Assembly (NCBI GenBank): GCA_023014335.1
Contig: JAECYW010000006.1
Location: 1,612,001 to 1,676,000, forward strand
Direction of reading: 5' to 3'
Source of the DNA: Galerina marginata
Lineage: Eukaryota > Basidiomycota > Agaricomycetes > Agaricales > Galerinaceae
DNA length: 64,000 nucleotides
Of this stretch, positions 10,462-19,659 are shown piece by piece. The translations under genes were made by a program, and so were the position numbers. The notes beneath the pieces are model-generated. The model ran no database searches, had not been told where the DNA came from, and was given only the letters and a program-made list of their open reading frames with translations. Position 1 is the first letter of the stretch. Each line of letters opens with the position of its first letter.

Positions 10462-11343
10462 CCACTAATTATGATAAAATCCAGTCAAGTGCCTGCACAA
10501 CTATTTGGACACTGCCTAGGAAATATATGAAATGCGACATTTTCATATTTCATTTCTTTCCTATTTCTATTTCATTCTTTTCTATTTCTATTTCATTCCT
10601 TCCTAGTTGTTTTATTTCATTTCTATTTCATTCTCCTCCAGGATTGTTTCATTTCTCCTCTGTCTTTGTTTCATAACTTCCCAGCTCTTCTGTTTCATTG
10701 TTGCTGGCCTGATATTTCATTGCTGCCAGTGCGATTTCTTATGTTTTAATTAGATTATGTCTGTGAATGGCTTATGTAATATTTTTGATGGCTTCCAAAA
10801 TGCCTTTCCCATGCTTTTCCCACCACACCCTTATCATATTATGGCCTCAAATCAAAAGTTATTCAGAAATAAGGCCTAGACCCCCCCCTAGCAAGCACAT
10901 AGAATATCGCACTGATTTAACAATTAAATCATAGTTATTTCACATAGTTAATTAGATAAGTATTTGGCTGGCAATAATGAAATAGAACAATGAGAATATC
11001 ACCAGGTAAATATGAAATGAAATAGTCAGGCAGTAATGATAATTTGACTGTGAAACAATGAAATGAAATAAATAGGGAGTTATGAAATCGTTCTTAGGCA
11101 GAAATGATATTTTCTCTGGTGAATAATGAAATGAGATGGCTAGAGAGTTATGAAATTGTGGTAGATAGAAATGAAATGAAATAGCCTGGCAATTATGAAA
11201 TAGTTGCCCAGAATTTATGATATATCTCTAAGCAAAAATGATATGTATCTCATTAACTTGACTAGGTATCTCATTTCATATATTTCCTAGGCAGTGTCCA
11301 AATAGTTGTGCAGGCACTTGACCACGTTTTATCATAAAAGTGG
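10462..11343. mobile_element. Tc1/mariner-like MITE with long terminal inverted repeats
   Basis: The left end (10462-10540) and the reverse complement of the right end (about 11265-11343) match over about 75 bases with few changes, including TGCCTGCACAACTATTTGG and CTGCCTAGGAAATATATG. TA dinucleotides flank it (10460-10461 and 11344-11345). ACTATTTGGACACTG inside the repeat resembles the ends of Tc1-like elements, which duplicate TA on insertion (family knowledge). The interior is AT-rich and itself nearly self-complementary: TTTCATTTC motifs fill the left half and GAAATGAAAT motifs the right. There is no transposase, so it would be mobilised in trans if at all. Confidence 0.75.
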
Positions 11344-11624
11344 TAGCTACCACTCAATAATCCGACGGCAAAGGTAGTCTTAGGTAGTTTTCCGCAGTGT
11401 ATAAAAAATCAACAAAAATAAAGTCGACGGTTACAGCTGAAATAGGCCACGTCAAACACACACATCTATGTCAAACTCGGGTGGCCTAATATTTTGCTTT
11501 CAGCTGTAAAACTATACGACGGTACTAGGACGTTGTACTCTCCACCGGGTCTTGTGAACAACGCCAATTTACGTTGATGGAATTGGGTACCAATTAGCAT
11601 CCGAATTTTACCAGTCCAGTCCGC

Positions 11625-11863
11625 AGTGAACCAAATATAGAAACCATTTCCCGTTTCGGTACCAAGCATCTGACTGCGCTTAACTGATCGCCACGGAAAA
11701 TGCCTGTACGTGGAAGAAACAAGTAAACAAAGATCTACAGTCGATCTCCTAGATCCATGATATGGCCCGAGATTCAGGCCTGGCTATGACCTATTATAAT
11801 CTAACTGTGGGATCTAGATCATCTAGTGAACCGAATATAGAAACTATTTCCCGTTTTGGTATC
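11625..11863. repeat. pair of 39-base direct repeats exactly 200 bases apart
   Basis: AGTGAACC, AATATAGAAAC, ATTTCCCGTTT and GGTA recur in order at 11625-11663 and 11825-11863 with four single-base differences, all transitions. The DNA between the two is not similar. The surrounding 11344-12128 region holds no recognised gene. Confidence 0.55.
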
Positions 11864-12128
11864 GACCGAGTCGTCTCAGGAATCAACTAGACTAAGTACA
11901 AGCTCGTACCATTCTTATAATTATATGTGGTCCATCGCATGACACGTACTGATCGGATCCTGACAGAACTGGGGTGTTTGGAAATAATTACAACGTGCAA
12001 TACGGGAACAAAGTTCATTAATGAAGGCTAAGTCTTCCTTGGGCGGCTTGATTCTGTTACCCGCAAAAACCCTTGGGTTCCAAGTAGCATAGGAATTAAG
12101 TTGGGATCTAACGTCTCATCCAAAGTGA

Positions 12129-12896
12129 TCAGAAGCGGCTTATAACTTTTCGGGTGAATAACCTAGAAAGTCGTTGGCAAAAAATTATAACCTGGGAACG
12201 ATGTCTCACATCGAGTTCATCCAGAGACAATTCTCTTGCCAAGCTTCGTAATCTTATTTTTTCACCTGAATGGTATCCGTACAGGACTTCGGCCTTGTAT
12301 TCTGTTCGGTAGTCGCCGGGGCTTTTAAATAATCGGACTTTGACCAGACAGTTTGCCGCTTTCTCTCCGAGTCCGAGTCTGTTAATACAATTTAGAACCG
12401 TTCTTTTGAAATGTTTACAGTCCTTACTCGGGAACGAGGGGATGATTTCCGCTTCGGGGATAATTGACATTGGGTTCATCGACAAGCATTCCATCCCATG
12501 ATTCAGTGGGCGGGATCTATGATCACGAGTAAATGCCTAGAAAGAGGCTTGAATTCAGTACCTTACCTGTAAGTACACTACATGCAGAAGAATTGCATTA
12601 ACGTAGTCCAATTTGACGCTGGTAGGTTGTTTGACACCACCGGTTTTAGACACTGGCAAGTTGCAACGTATACAAATGGATTTGAGTTCGGATAATTTGC
12701 AGCGCTTCAGGTTCTCCATATCCGGATATTGAATTCCCCCTTCGTCTTCGAGAGCCTGTAAATTTGTAAGATAACGAACTTCATAAGCAGCGTGGCATAC
12801 CTGCTGAAAAACTTGTGATTCAACCCGGGGGTTTTTGGCACTTTTCTTAATCTCCACAGCATCTATGAAGATAGGAGATGTTGCTTTCCTCTTCAT
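12129..12896 (-). CDS. small SAP-domain-like protein
   Basis: The start ATG at 12896 begins a basic N-terminus (MKRKATSP). Around residues 63-100 the order LKRCKLSELKSICIRCNLPV followed by a turn and VKLDYVNAIL resembles a SAP motif, a helix-turn-helix that binds DNA or chromatin. A stop follows unless an intron is removed. Two donors are possible: 12566 (GTAAGG, giving only a 30-base intron) or 12581 (GTAGTG, 45 bases, more normal). Both use the acceptor ending at 12537 and keep the frame into AFTRDHRSRPLNHGMECL. The second exon runs to the stop at 12129, giving about 240 residues. It lies among transposon relics, so it may be an accessory transposon gene. The SAP call rests on pattern only. 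Confidence 0.45.
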
Positions 12897-13380
12897 GGCA
12901 GTAGCAGTAGTCGTAGAAATTTACAAACAACAAGGACTATTTATTTAGGACCTGATTACAAGGCCAAGTACGCAGTCATGTATCTGATCGCATAGAATAT
13001 TTGTTAAAGTTCCGGGCAGCCATTGTACTCCAGTTGGATGAGCCAACGGGCTGTTACCGATAACTCCCATGTGGTCAATGGTCCCTGTTTGGGGTACAAA
13101 AATGGGACTACTTACCACAAGGGGATGGCCTATAGACTATTAGACCTTTAGTGACATCTGCCGTCTGCGTATCGATGGGTAGGTAGCGGATTTGCTTGTA
13201 CTGAATTCGGAATTGGTCAAGATCTCAAAATATTATGATCCACTTATAAGAGCCTGAGGCCTGAGGCACCCGCCAGAAAGTCTGACTCCCTCCATTGTTC
13301 TGAGTCCGCGACTGAACGTCTTCCATCAACTATTATGCATAAAAGTACGTGTTCTGTCCTGATCCATCGCAAATAGATTC

Positions 13381-13905
13381 AAAGTCTGAATAACTACTTC
13401 CTCAGGAGAACCAACATGGTATCTTCGTCCATCGTCCACTGGACTTGAGCCGTCTTTCCACCCCGATAACGTTTGTGATGGCCTGAAGTGCATCGTTTTT
13501 GCATGCTGCCCCATTCCAGCGTGTTCTGCCATGTTCCCTCCTAAAGAAAGCGACCAAGGGGTTTTTGAATACCCAAGAAGATGCTCCCATCACATATTCG
13601 GGAAGGTCTGTGGCGAAGTCCTGCTTAAAGACGATGGCGCTGAGGGCAATCCGAGTGGCGTTCCACATCCACTTAAGCCTTGCTGTATCGACGGCGCTAT
13701 CATGACCATGCTGTCACACTCTGAGATAGAAAGCACCTCCCAAGCCGAAATTTACCTGTGTCAAAGGGTATCGCTTTCCGTGCTATGGTACGTGGAGGGT
13801 ATTATCACAATAGTTCCAGGGCCATCAGAACCAACCCACGAAGCACTTGAACATTTTATGCACTCGTTGATAGACGATCTTCGTCCGATGGCAGCAAGTA
13901 CATAG
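13381..13905 (+). pseudogene. fragment of a Tnp2-type (CACTA) transposase
   Basis: One frame reads HPDNVCDGLKCIVFACCPIP, then ACSAMFPP, EYPRRCSHHIFGKVCGEVLL. This is the same order as YACCPISACSAIYPP and EYPVQCSQRKFGQTCG in the Tnp2 gene at 24334-27925. Later VPGPSEPTHEALEHFMHSLI matches that gene's PGPHEPPLDAVNHFLTPLI. The block between the two is shortened: the DWFNP core is missing, so this is an internal-deletion relic. It stops at 13905 with no trace of the downstream cysteine motif. It is a different, more diverged family member than the copy on the other strand. Confidence 0.75.
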
Positions 13906-14049
13906 TTTGTTGGCTTTGTATCCAGCGGGTGCTAGAAATAAAGCTCGCAAAACACAATAGGATTAATGATTGATATCGGTACTGTGTACGAAAGTCCGAG
14001 CGTGTCGACGAGACGTGTTCGCAATGATTCCAGTCACAGATTTGCAGGC

Positions 14050-14890
14050 AGTTGTGTATAAATACCGGGAAAACGCTTGGAAGCATTTCCCCTGTGTCGT
14101 TTAAACGCTTCATCCAACTTCCTTGAGATGCAATGTATGTTCCACGCTTGTTGGAAGGAGTTGTGGGGCGGGATGGTTGACGTGTTTGACGGTGTAGGTG
14201 ACTGCCGACTTGACATGCTCATTTCTGCAGATCTACCACAATCTGCGTCAAAAAAGCTCATCAGTGTACAGTTTGGATTGAATAAAACAGAAGCATATGT
14301 ACATGCCGAGAGACTTCCGAGCCTAGTTGTCTGCTGAGAGTCCGAGCGAGTGAGAGAGGAGCCCATTGTCGGCTGTTCTGACACAGTCGGAGATAAGTTA
14401 GTGCCTATGCTTTCGAGGGATCGTTCCAGAGCTGAGCATACGTAGTTAGGATACGGCGGCAATTCCAGTTGAAAGATCCTAGCTTACCGAGCGCTAAATC
14501 TTGCGCCTCCTGGCTATAGGCGTCGGGCACAAATTCTCTTGCCATCTCTTATAACTCATCCACGTCTGCCAGTGCCGCATTTGTTGACGATACAATTCCT
14601 GGAGGTCAAGTTAGTTGAGATAATTTGACGATAGCGAAGTGACATACCACTTTCACTGCTTTGGGGGGGTAAAAACTGGCCAATAAGCCGTGGCGTTTGT
14701 TGGCCACGATCTTATCAACAGAAACTACAGAGGGATTGAATGGTATATCAAGTGACGACGATAAAAGAAAAAACATACTCTTAAAGGCACAACGGCCCTT
14801 ATTGGCACCACAGGCGACATAAGTGAGTCCAGCTCGAGGGCCGTCGCCACACATGGTGAAAACGCGAGCCTCCACGTCATGGAAGCAGTG
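14050..14890 (-). pseudogene. broken gene with a possible GRF-type zinc finger
   Basis: On the minus strand an exon reads EARVFTMCGDGPRAGLTYVA, then CGANKGRCAFK. This resembles the C..G...GxNxGRxF pattern of GRF zinc fingers found in nucleic-acid enzymes. It ends at a donor-like AAGAGTATG near 14778, and an acceptor near 14720 leads to VDKIVANKRHGLLASFYPP. After another intron the frame ADVDEL, TAA, EMAREFVPDAYSQEAQDLAL carries one stop codon. A serine/threonine-rich tail follows (SPTVSEQPTMGSSLTRSDSQ). It lies antisense between a Tnp2 relic and a Plavaka relic. Exon joins are approximate and the assignment is tentative. Confidence 0.3.
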
Positions 14891-15133
14891 AAGAGCGGGA
14901 AGTCGTGGTTAAGCGGAAATCCCCACAGTTGAGATGGTGGCAAGAGGTCGCCATTCAGGAGCCTAGGACTTCGAGGATGAGTACGCAGAATGGACGACAT
15001 GAGATGAGGCTTAACGTACTAGTCAATTTCGCAATAACCATTGGGGCTGGTTGGGTCGTAGGTTGTGAGATTCTGAGACCGTTGAATGTGGTAAAGGAGT
15101 CTGTCAAACTGTTCGTTTTTAAAAGGACTGGAG

Positions 15134-15800
15134 GTGGGTGAGGAGAAGATTTATCGCGAGGCATCCCTTGGAAGTACCGACGGCTATAATTCCGAGTCAC
15201 CAGAACGTCTTCATATCGACTTTGCCAAGGCTGCGTACCGCGCCAGCAACAAGCGTGACTATATCGAACAGATAGCAGTGTGGCTTCAGCGTCAAGAAGC
15301 TGTGTGGATGAAGGATGACGGACTTGTCCTCCGAATCTGTTCAAGACACAGCCACCTCCCCGTCTTGGCAAGCCGCCAAATCTCCTGCTTTTCGAAACCA
15401 AACCATCGAGCAGCTCTCTTCGCAGTTTGGTGCAGTGGATTTCGTTCTTGCACTTTCTGTCTATCTTCGGGAGGCTTTTCCTACGTCTCTGATCTCGCCA
15501 GACTCACTTGACCGCTTCAACACCTATCGTCAAGTAAAACTCACGCTGCCAGCCGAATCGTTATCTCAGCAACCAGTCAAGAACCAACCGTATTCGAACC
15601 ACCCCAGCTGTTGCCAAACGAGGCCGACGATCCGACACTGTAGAACAGTTTGACGTAGCTCTGGTCATTTATGACTACGACGAATATCAAGCCGGTGTCG
15701 GGTTTGCAGGTGCGTTGGTGGTTTTTAGTTCAATGACCACATAAACTCACGGTTGGTAAGGTCTTCGTCCAGCTCAGGTCCGCGTTATTTTTGGCCTTTT
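15134..15800 (+). pseudogene. C-terminal part of a Plavaka-type transposase
   Basis: YNSESPERLHIDFAKAAYRA followed by SNKRDYIEQIAVWLQRQEAV is a hallmark of the C-terminal region (DUF6830-like) of Agaricomycete Plavaka transposases in the CACTA superfamily. Near 15320 the frame shifts. The next block, QLSSQFGAVDFVLALSVYL then DRFNTYRQVKLTLP, continues the same domain in another frame. A last exon-like piece (YDYDEYQAGVGF, intron with a donor at 15711, then LRPAQVRVIFGL) matches the usual end of these proteins. The N-terminal two thirds are absent. It is a decayed fragment; whether it once shared an element with the RecQ piece that follows is open. Confidence 0.75.
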
Positions 15801-15827
15801 GTCGCAATTCGGAAAAGTTTAATCCAT

Positions 15828-16367
15828 CTCAAACGGCAGGTATGACAGTATTTTTTGTGCTGGAACCGGCTATGGAAAGAGCCTCATTTTCGAAGGTTTA
15901 GCAATTCTAGGAGGTCAGGGCAAAATGGTCATTGTTATCAGCCCTTGAAAGCTTTAGAGCGTGATCAAGTGAGTTTCCGATGACTCTATGACGAGATTTC
16001 TTTCTCTAACTTCGTATTTATCCGACAGGCAGATCAAGCTATGGTAAAAGGCATCGAAGTCATTGTCGTCAACGAAGATGCTCTCAATAATTAATTATTG
16101 TACTGACTTTTACTGTAGAGCTTGAAGCGGATCAACGAAGATGCTCTCAATAATTAATTATTGTACTGACTTTTGCTGTAGAGCTTGAAGCGGAAAGACC
16201 CTATCTGGCGCAAGGGCTACTACACCCACCCTTCCCTTGCGGTTCCTCAAACTATGGGTGCGACTACCTCGGTCGCTGAACTCGAGTCTGCAAGATTGAT
16301 TTCCTCCAAAATTACCCTGAACTATTATCCGGAATGCCGGCCGCTCCTTCAAAGGACCCATCGATAA
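15828..16367 (+). pseudogene. fragment of a RecQ-family DNA helicase
   Basis: The frame starting at YDSIFCAGTGYGKSLIFEGL contains a Walker A motif (GTGYGKS), followed by KMVIVISP (motif Ia position). After ISP one base is missing. The neighbouring frame gives the expected KALERDQ, so a frameshift lies at about 15949. An intron with donor GTGAGT at 15970 and acceptor CAG ending at 16028 leads to ADQAMVKGIEVIVVNEDALN, a typical RecQ continuation. Next comes a short AT-rich intron whose 3' end has been duplicated in tandem. The exon LKRKDPIWRKGYYTHP follows in frame and the similarity fades before 16370. The DEAH box and later motifs are missing, so the relic cannot be active. Confidence 0.75.
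16070..16195 (+). repeat. 63-base tandem duplication across an intron acceptor
   Basis: The 63 bases from 16070 to 16132 are repeated at 16133-16195 with one internal A/G difference. The unit contains the end of a helicase exon (EDALNN), the AT-rich intron TTAATTATTGTACTGAC..., the CTGTAG acceptor and the first codons of the next exon. It is a multiple of three. The near identity suggests a recent event compared with the decay around it. Confidence 0.9.
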
Positions 16368-16774
16368 GGCACTTAGATCGACGCACTGCCTTTCGATGGC
16401 GAGACCGCAATGCCTGGTACGCCGCTTCTTGTTCTAGCTCATTGTTTTTCCTTGCTGATTTGGTGGCAGCGGTCCTAGAGGAGTTCTTCCAACAAATCTT
16501 TTCCTGCATTCATTTTCCAGGAGCAGTCTTTTCACACGGAGGTGTTGCCATTGACGCCGCCATCTTTAGTCCCGGAGACGCCGCCGCCTAAGTAGCTTTG
16601 GTATGTACCTTAGTCATTCATATTGGCACAATCGCGACCCAGGGAAAGTAACGCGTCGACGAAGCTGATGCAAGCAAACTCTCTTCTCCAAGGTCAGTTC
16701 GCCTTAAACATGGTCTCATCAGGAATCTCTTTGCTATCGCCTTGAATTTGGCAACAATAGGAGTGTGTGGGTTT

Positions 16775-17107
16775 TTATCCAATGGAGCCTAACACGTAAA
16801 GCTCAACTTTGTAAAGCCCCAAACCTTTGAAATGGAACCTGTCCAATAGTGCACATCTATCTGAGTGAAAATATTCAATTAACGAAAAAGGCGACGGTAA
16901 GTAATAGTCTTCACCTCTGAGCACGGCTGCCAGAGCACCCGCTCCACAACTGGGTACACCGTAAGCCAGTTCAAGATCAGAAAATACGGCTAGGGTCCTG
17001 TGCACTAATCTTGATCCGTGATTACTGATGAGTACACCGCTCCAGGCACGATGGCCTGTGACTCTGATGTATTGGATCAGTCCCACAAGCTCTATCCCTG
17101 TCGCCAT
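16775..17107 (-). CDS. hypothetical 110-residue protein
   Basis: This is a complete small open frame starting MATGIELVGLIQYIRVTG with balanced amino-acid use and no low complexity. It shows no family motif. It may be an exon of a larger gene or a chance frame. Nothing in its neighbourhood (helicase relic to the left, F-box gene to the right) points to a role. Confidence 0.3.
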   Translation of the reverse strand: MATGIELVGLIQYIRVTGHRAWSGVLISNHGSRLVHRTLAVFSDLELAYGVPSCGAGALAAVLRGEDYYLPSPFSLIEYFHSDRCALLDRFHFKGLGLYKVELYVLGSIG

Positions 17108-17889
17108 CTTTCGAGTCGTACATGTCCTTTATCAGGAACACAGAAGGCGGAGGTGTAAGCGTCATACCACATCTGGTTACTAAATCCTGATTTGGTATAG
17201 ATCAATGATCTACCCAACGCTTCCACTATGACAGACCTAGGTTTCTAAAACAACGAAAAAACGCACATAAGCATCTGTTTCTAAATACAAACTGAATGCC
17301 ATGTCAGACGCTACTCTTCACGACTTTTGGAAAGTCTCGCGCCGTACGCGAAGGCGCATCAAGAATTCCACCTCAATTTGTCAACAGGTAGCTTGATTTG
17401 ATGTACTTTACTTTCCAGCCCGATTAATAGCTCTTATTCAGGACAATTTGATTATAACGAAGGCGCATCAAAACTCACAAGTAAGTCTATAAGTTCATTC
17501 CGCGTTGCTAAAGCTGACCGTCAGTAAAGAGTCCTGAGCGCAAACTCTCAGCGGAAGACCCGCAACCTCGGGTAAGAAAGCGCCAAAAACATAATTCCCG
17601 TGTAAGTTCTGCTCATATGTTTGTCTATTGCTCCTCATAGTTTGCCATCCTAGGGTGCCTCGGATATTATCCCTGACCAGCACCGGACGGTGTCAGGTGT
17701 GAGTCGATTAAATCGCTTATATCCTGTATTGGTTATGTATACGCTTTAGTACGTTTCCGAGGATCGAAACTCAGAGGAATCGTTAAGCCTCAGGACGCGG
17801 GCGACAGGTCTAGAAGTTGACCGTAGCTTGGTGAGTGGGCCAGAGCACTTGAAATTTCCCGCTAAACCAGCATTATCAAACCGTTATAG

Positions 17890-18606
17890 ATATTGTCCCT
17901 TCCATTAGACATCGTTCATAACCTGTTGGATCATGTAGCTGCTGAGGGGGTTGCAAGGAGCTCCTTGGTCTCACTGTCGCAAACTTGCAAATCTCTGCGT
18001 CCTCTGTGCACCCATCTCTACCTCCGTGAAGTCGGACTAATCGACCCCGGCGTCGACTTCACGACTATAAAACTACTGGGTGAAATTCCGCCTCTTGCGA
18101 TCGCAATCCTTGCAAGTTTCACTGAGCTCCAGGATGGAAGGAAGATTTGCTTGGAAATGGATCTCATTTATTTGGTTGAATTTAATCACCACATATGTGA
18201 CTTCTGCTCGAAAAGTAGCATTTTGTCATTCCATCTCCAGTTTTACCACTCAGACGGGTATTTCCGAGATAGAAGGTTATCTTCTGCCTTGGTTTCGCTG
18301 CTGGGATCTTTGGGCATGGGCTGTTTATCGCTTACTATCCAACAGACCCTCGGACGACCCGAATCTGTCGCACCTTTCCGTCACCGTCAAGACGTCATCG
18401 TTTCTGGTGATGACTTTTCGACAGTAGCTTCAAAAATAATGAAAAATGTGCTGATCTGCAAACTCGATACATCTTTTTTCTGTACTGCACCTCTCCGGCG
18501 CGTCTTTCCTTTACTCTTGCAGGGAGAGCTGGTTTTTGACTTTTCGCTTGACTGCCTCACGAGACATGACTACCGCAAGGCTCTCGACCTCATACACTTT
18601 CTGTAA
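17890..18606 (+). CDS. F-box protein (5' exons unresolved)
   Basis: The exon opens after an acceptor-like TTATAG at 17889 and reads LSLPLDIVHNLLDHVA, SLVSLSQTCKSLRPLCTHLY. This is the classical F-box pattern (LP.DI...LL.H, then the L..TC..L..L....L block) seen in hundreds of Agaricomycete SCF adaptors. The following ~190 residues are hydrophobic and leucine-rich without a named domain, ending at a stop at 18606. That makes the protein shorter than the usual 350-500 residues. There is no ATG at the exon start. An upstream ATG at 17301 (MSDATLHDFWKVSRRTRRR) is followed by several donor/acceptor pairs, but I could not find a stop-free join, so the N-terminus is uncertain. Confidence 0.65.
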   Translation: MLSLPLDIVHNLLDHVAAEGVARSSLVSLSQTCKSLRPLCTHLYLREVGLIDPGVDFTTIKLLGEIPPLAIAILASFTELQDGRKICLEMDLIYLVEFNHHICDFCSKSSILSFHLQFYHSDGYFRDRRLSSALVSLLGSLGMGCLSLTIQQTLGRPESVAPFRHRQDVIVSGDDFSTVASKIMKNVLICKLDTSFFCTAPLRRVFPLLLQGELVFDFSLDCLTRHDYRKALDLIHFL

Positions 18607-19659
18607 CGAACCTCTTGTAAGGTACGTCACTACGTGGGGAGTTTACGCCTAAGACAATCTGGCGGGCTTTGGTGTTTAGACCTAGGAGTAATCCTACGTC
18701 TGAGAGCGAAGAGTAAGCTGAGATCGAGCACACAGACAAGTCTTGATCAAACTAGATCTCTAAGATCTACGTCTTGGAAAGGCTAAGTTCTGTATTCAAA
18801 CCTTACACCTGATGCGTGCGCCTCTGCTCCCAGGTAGTACTAGGTTGGCAGGGGCTAGCAAGCAACTTAGGCTTATTGGATATGAATGTAAGAAGATAAA
18901 TTCAGTAATGTGACAAGTAACACTATATCTACTCTGAGAGTCACATAAGGTGACTCTCAAGTAATAAAGGATACTTTACAGTCCATATATGAAGTAGATG
19001 GAAAGGAAATTCAGTAGACAGCAGGAGGGACTGCCAGGGACTGAAAGCATGTGTTACAGAGCCCCCCCACTTTCTATCTGCTGAATGGAACGAAGAAATC
19101 CACAATAAGAGGTGGTGGGGTTGGAAGGTGGGCATCCACAATATAGAGGATGAAATCAATGTAGGAGCGGGTTTTCAAATAAGAAAAAGAAAGGAGTAAG
19201 AAAAGAAAATAGACTTGTGCTAAGAGCCCATAATTAAAGACAAGAATTGAACTCCAATGAAGTGGCAAAGTCAGAAAAAGGAGTGAAGTAAAGCCCTTGA
19301 AGTCCTAAAAAAAATTGGTAGTCATATATCAAGGTGGCTAGACCCATAGACAACAAAGGTGATCTGACAGCAGGCTTTGATCAGCCTACTATACCTGTAG
19401 CCCTCCCAGAAAATTAATCCTCATATAGCCCCCCCAACCTCAAGAGATGTATGGCAGAAGCTTGAGGTTGCTGGAACTGAGATAGAACCATTGACAGTTC
19501 ATTGGAGGGGAAGAGGTAGTCCAGAAAGAGTGGGAGGGTTGATAGAAGAAGAAGTGGTCATAATGAAGGCAGCATAGAGCACTGGCATTGATGAAGTACA
19601 AGGACATATGAGTGAAGAGTCAACATGATTGAGATCCAAAATTGCGAAGCAACCACAGC
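18607..19659. other. no recognised gene; one perfect hairpin
   Basis: The stretch contains a perfect 10-base stem, TGAGAGTCAC at 18935-18944 pairing with GTGACTCTCA at 18950-18959 over the loop ATAAG. Open frames at 18941-19268 are short and hydrophobic. Purine-rich DNA of unknown origin follows. Confidence 0.5.

Noticed and set aside
14955..15401. 148-codon minus-strand frame
   Set aside because: It is antisense to the well-supported Plavaka C-terminal motifs on the plus strand.
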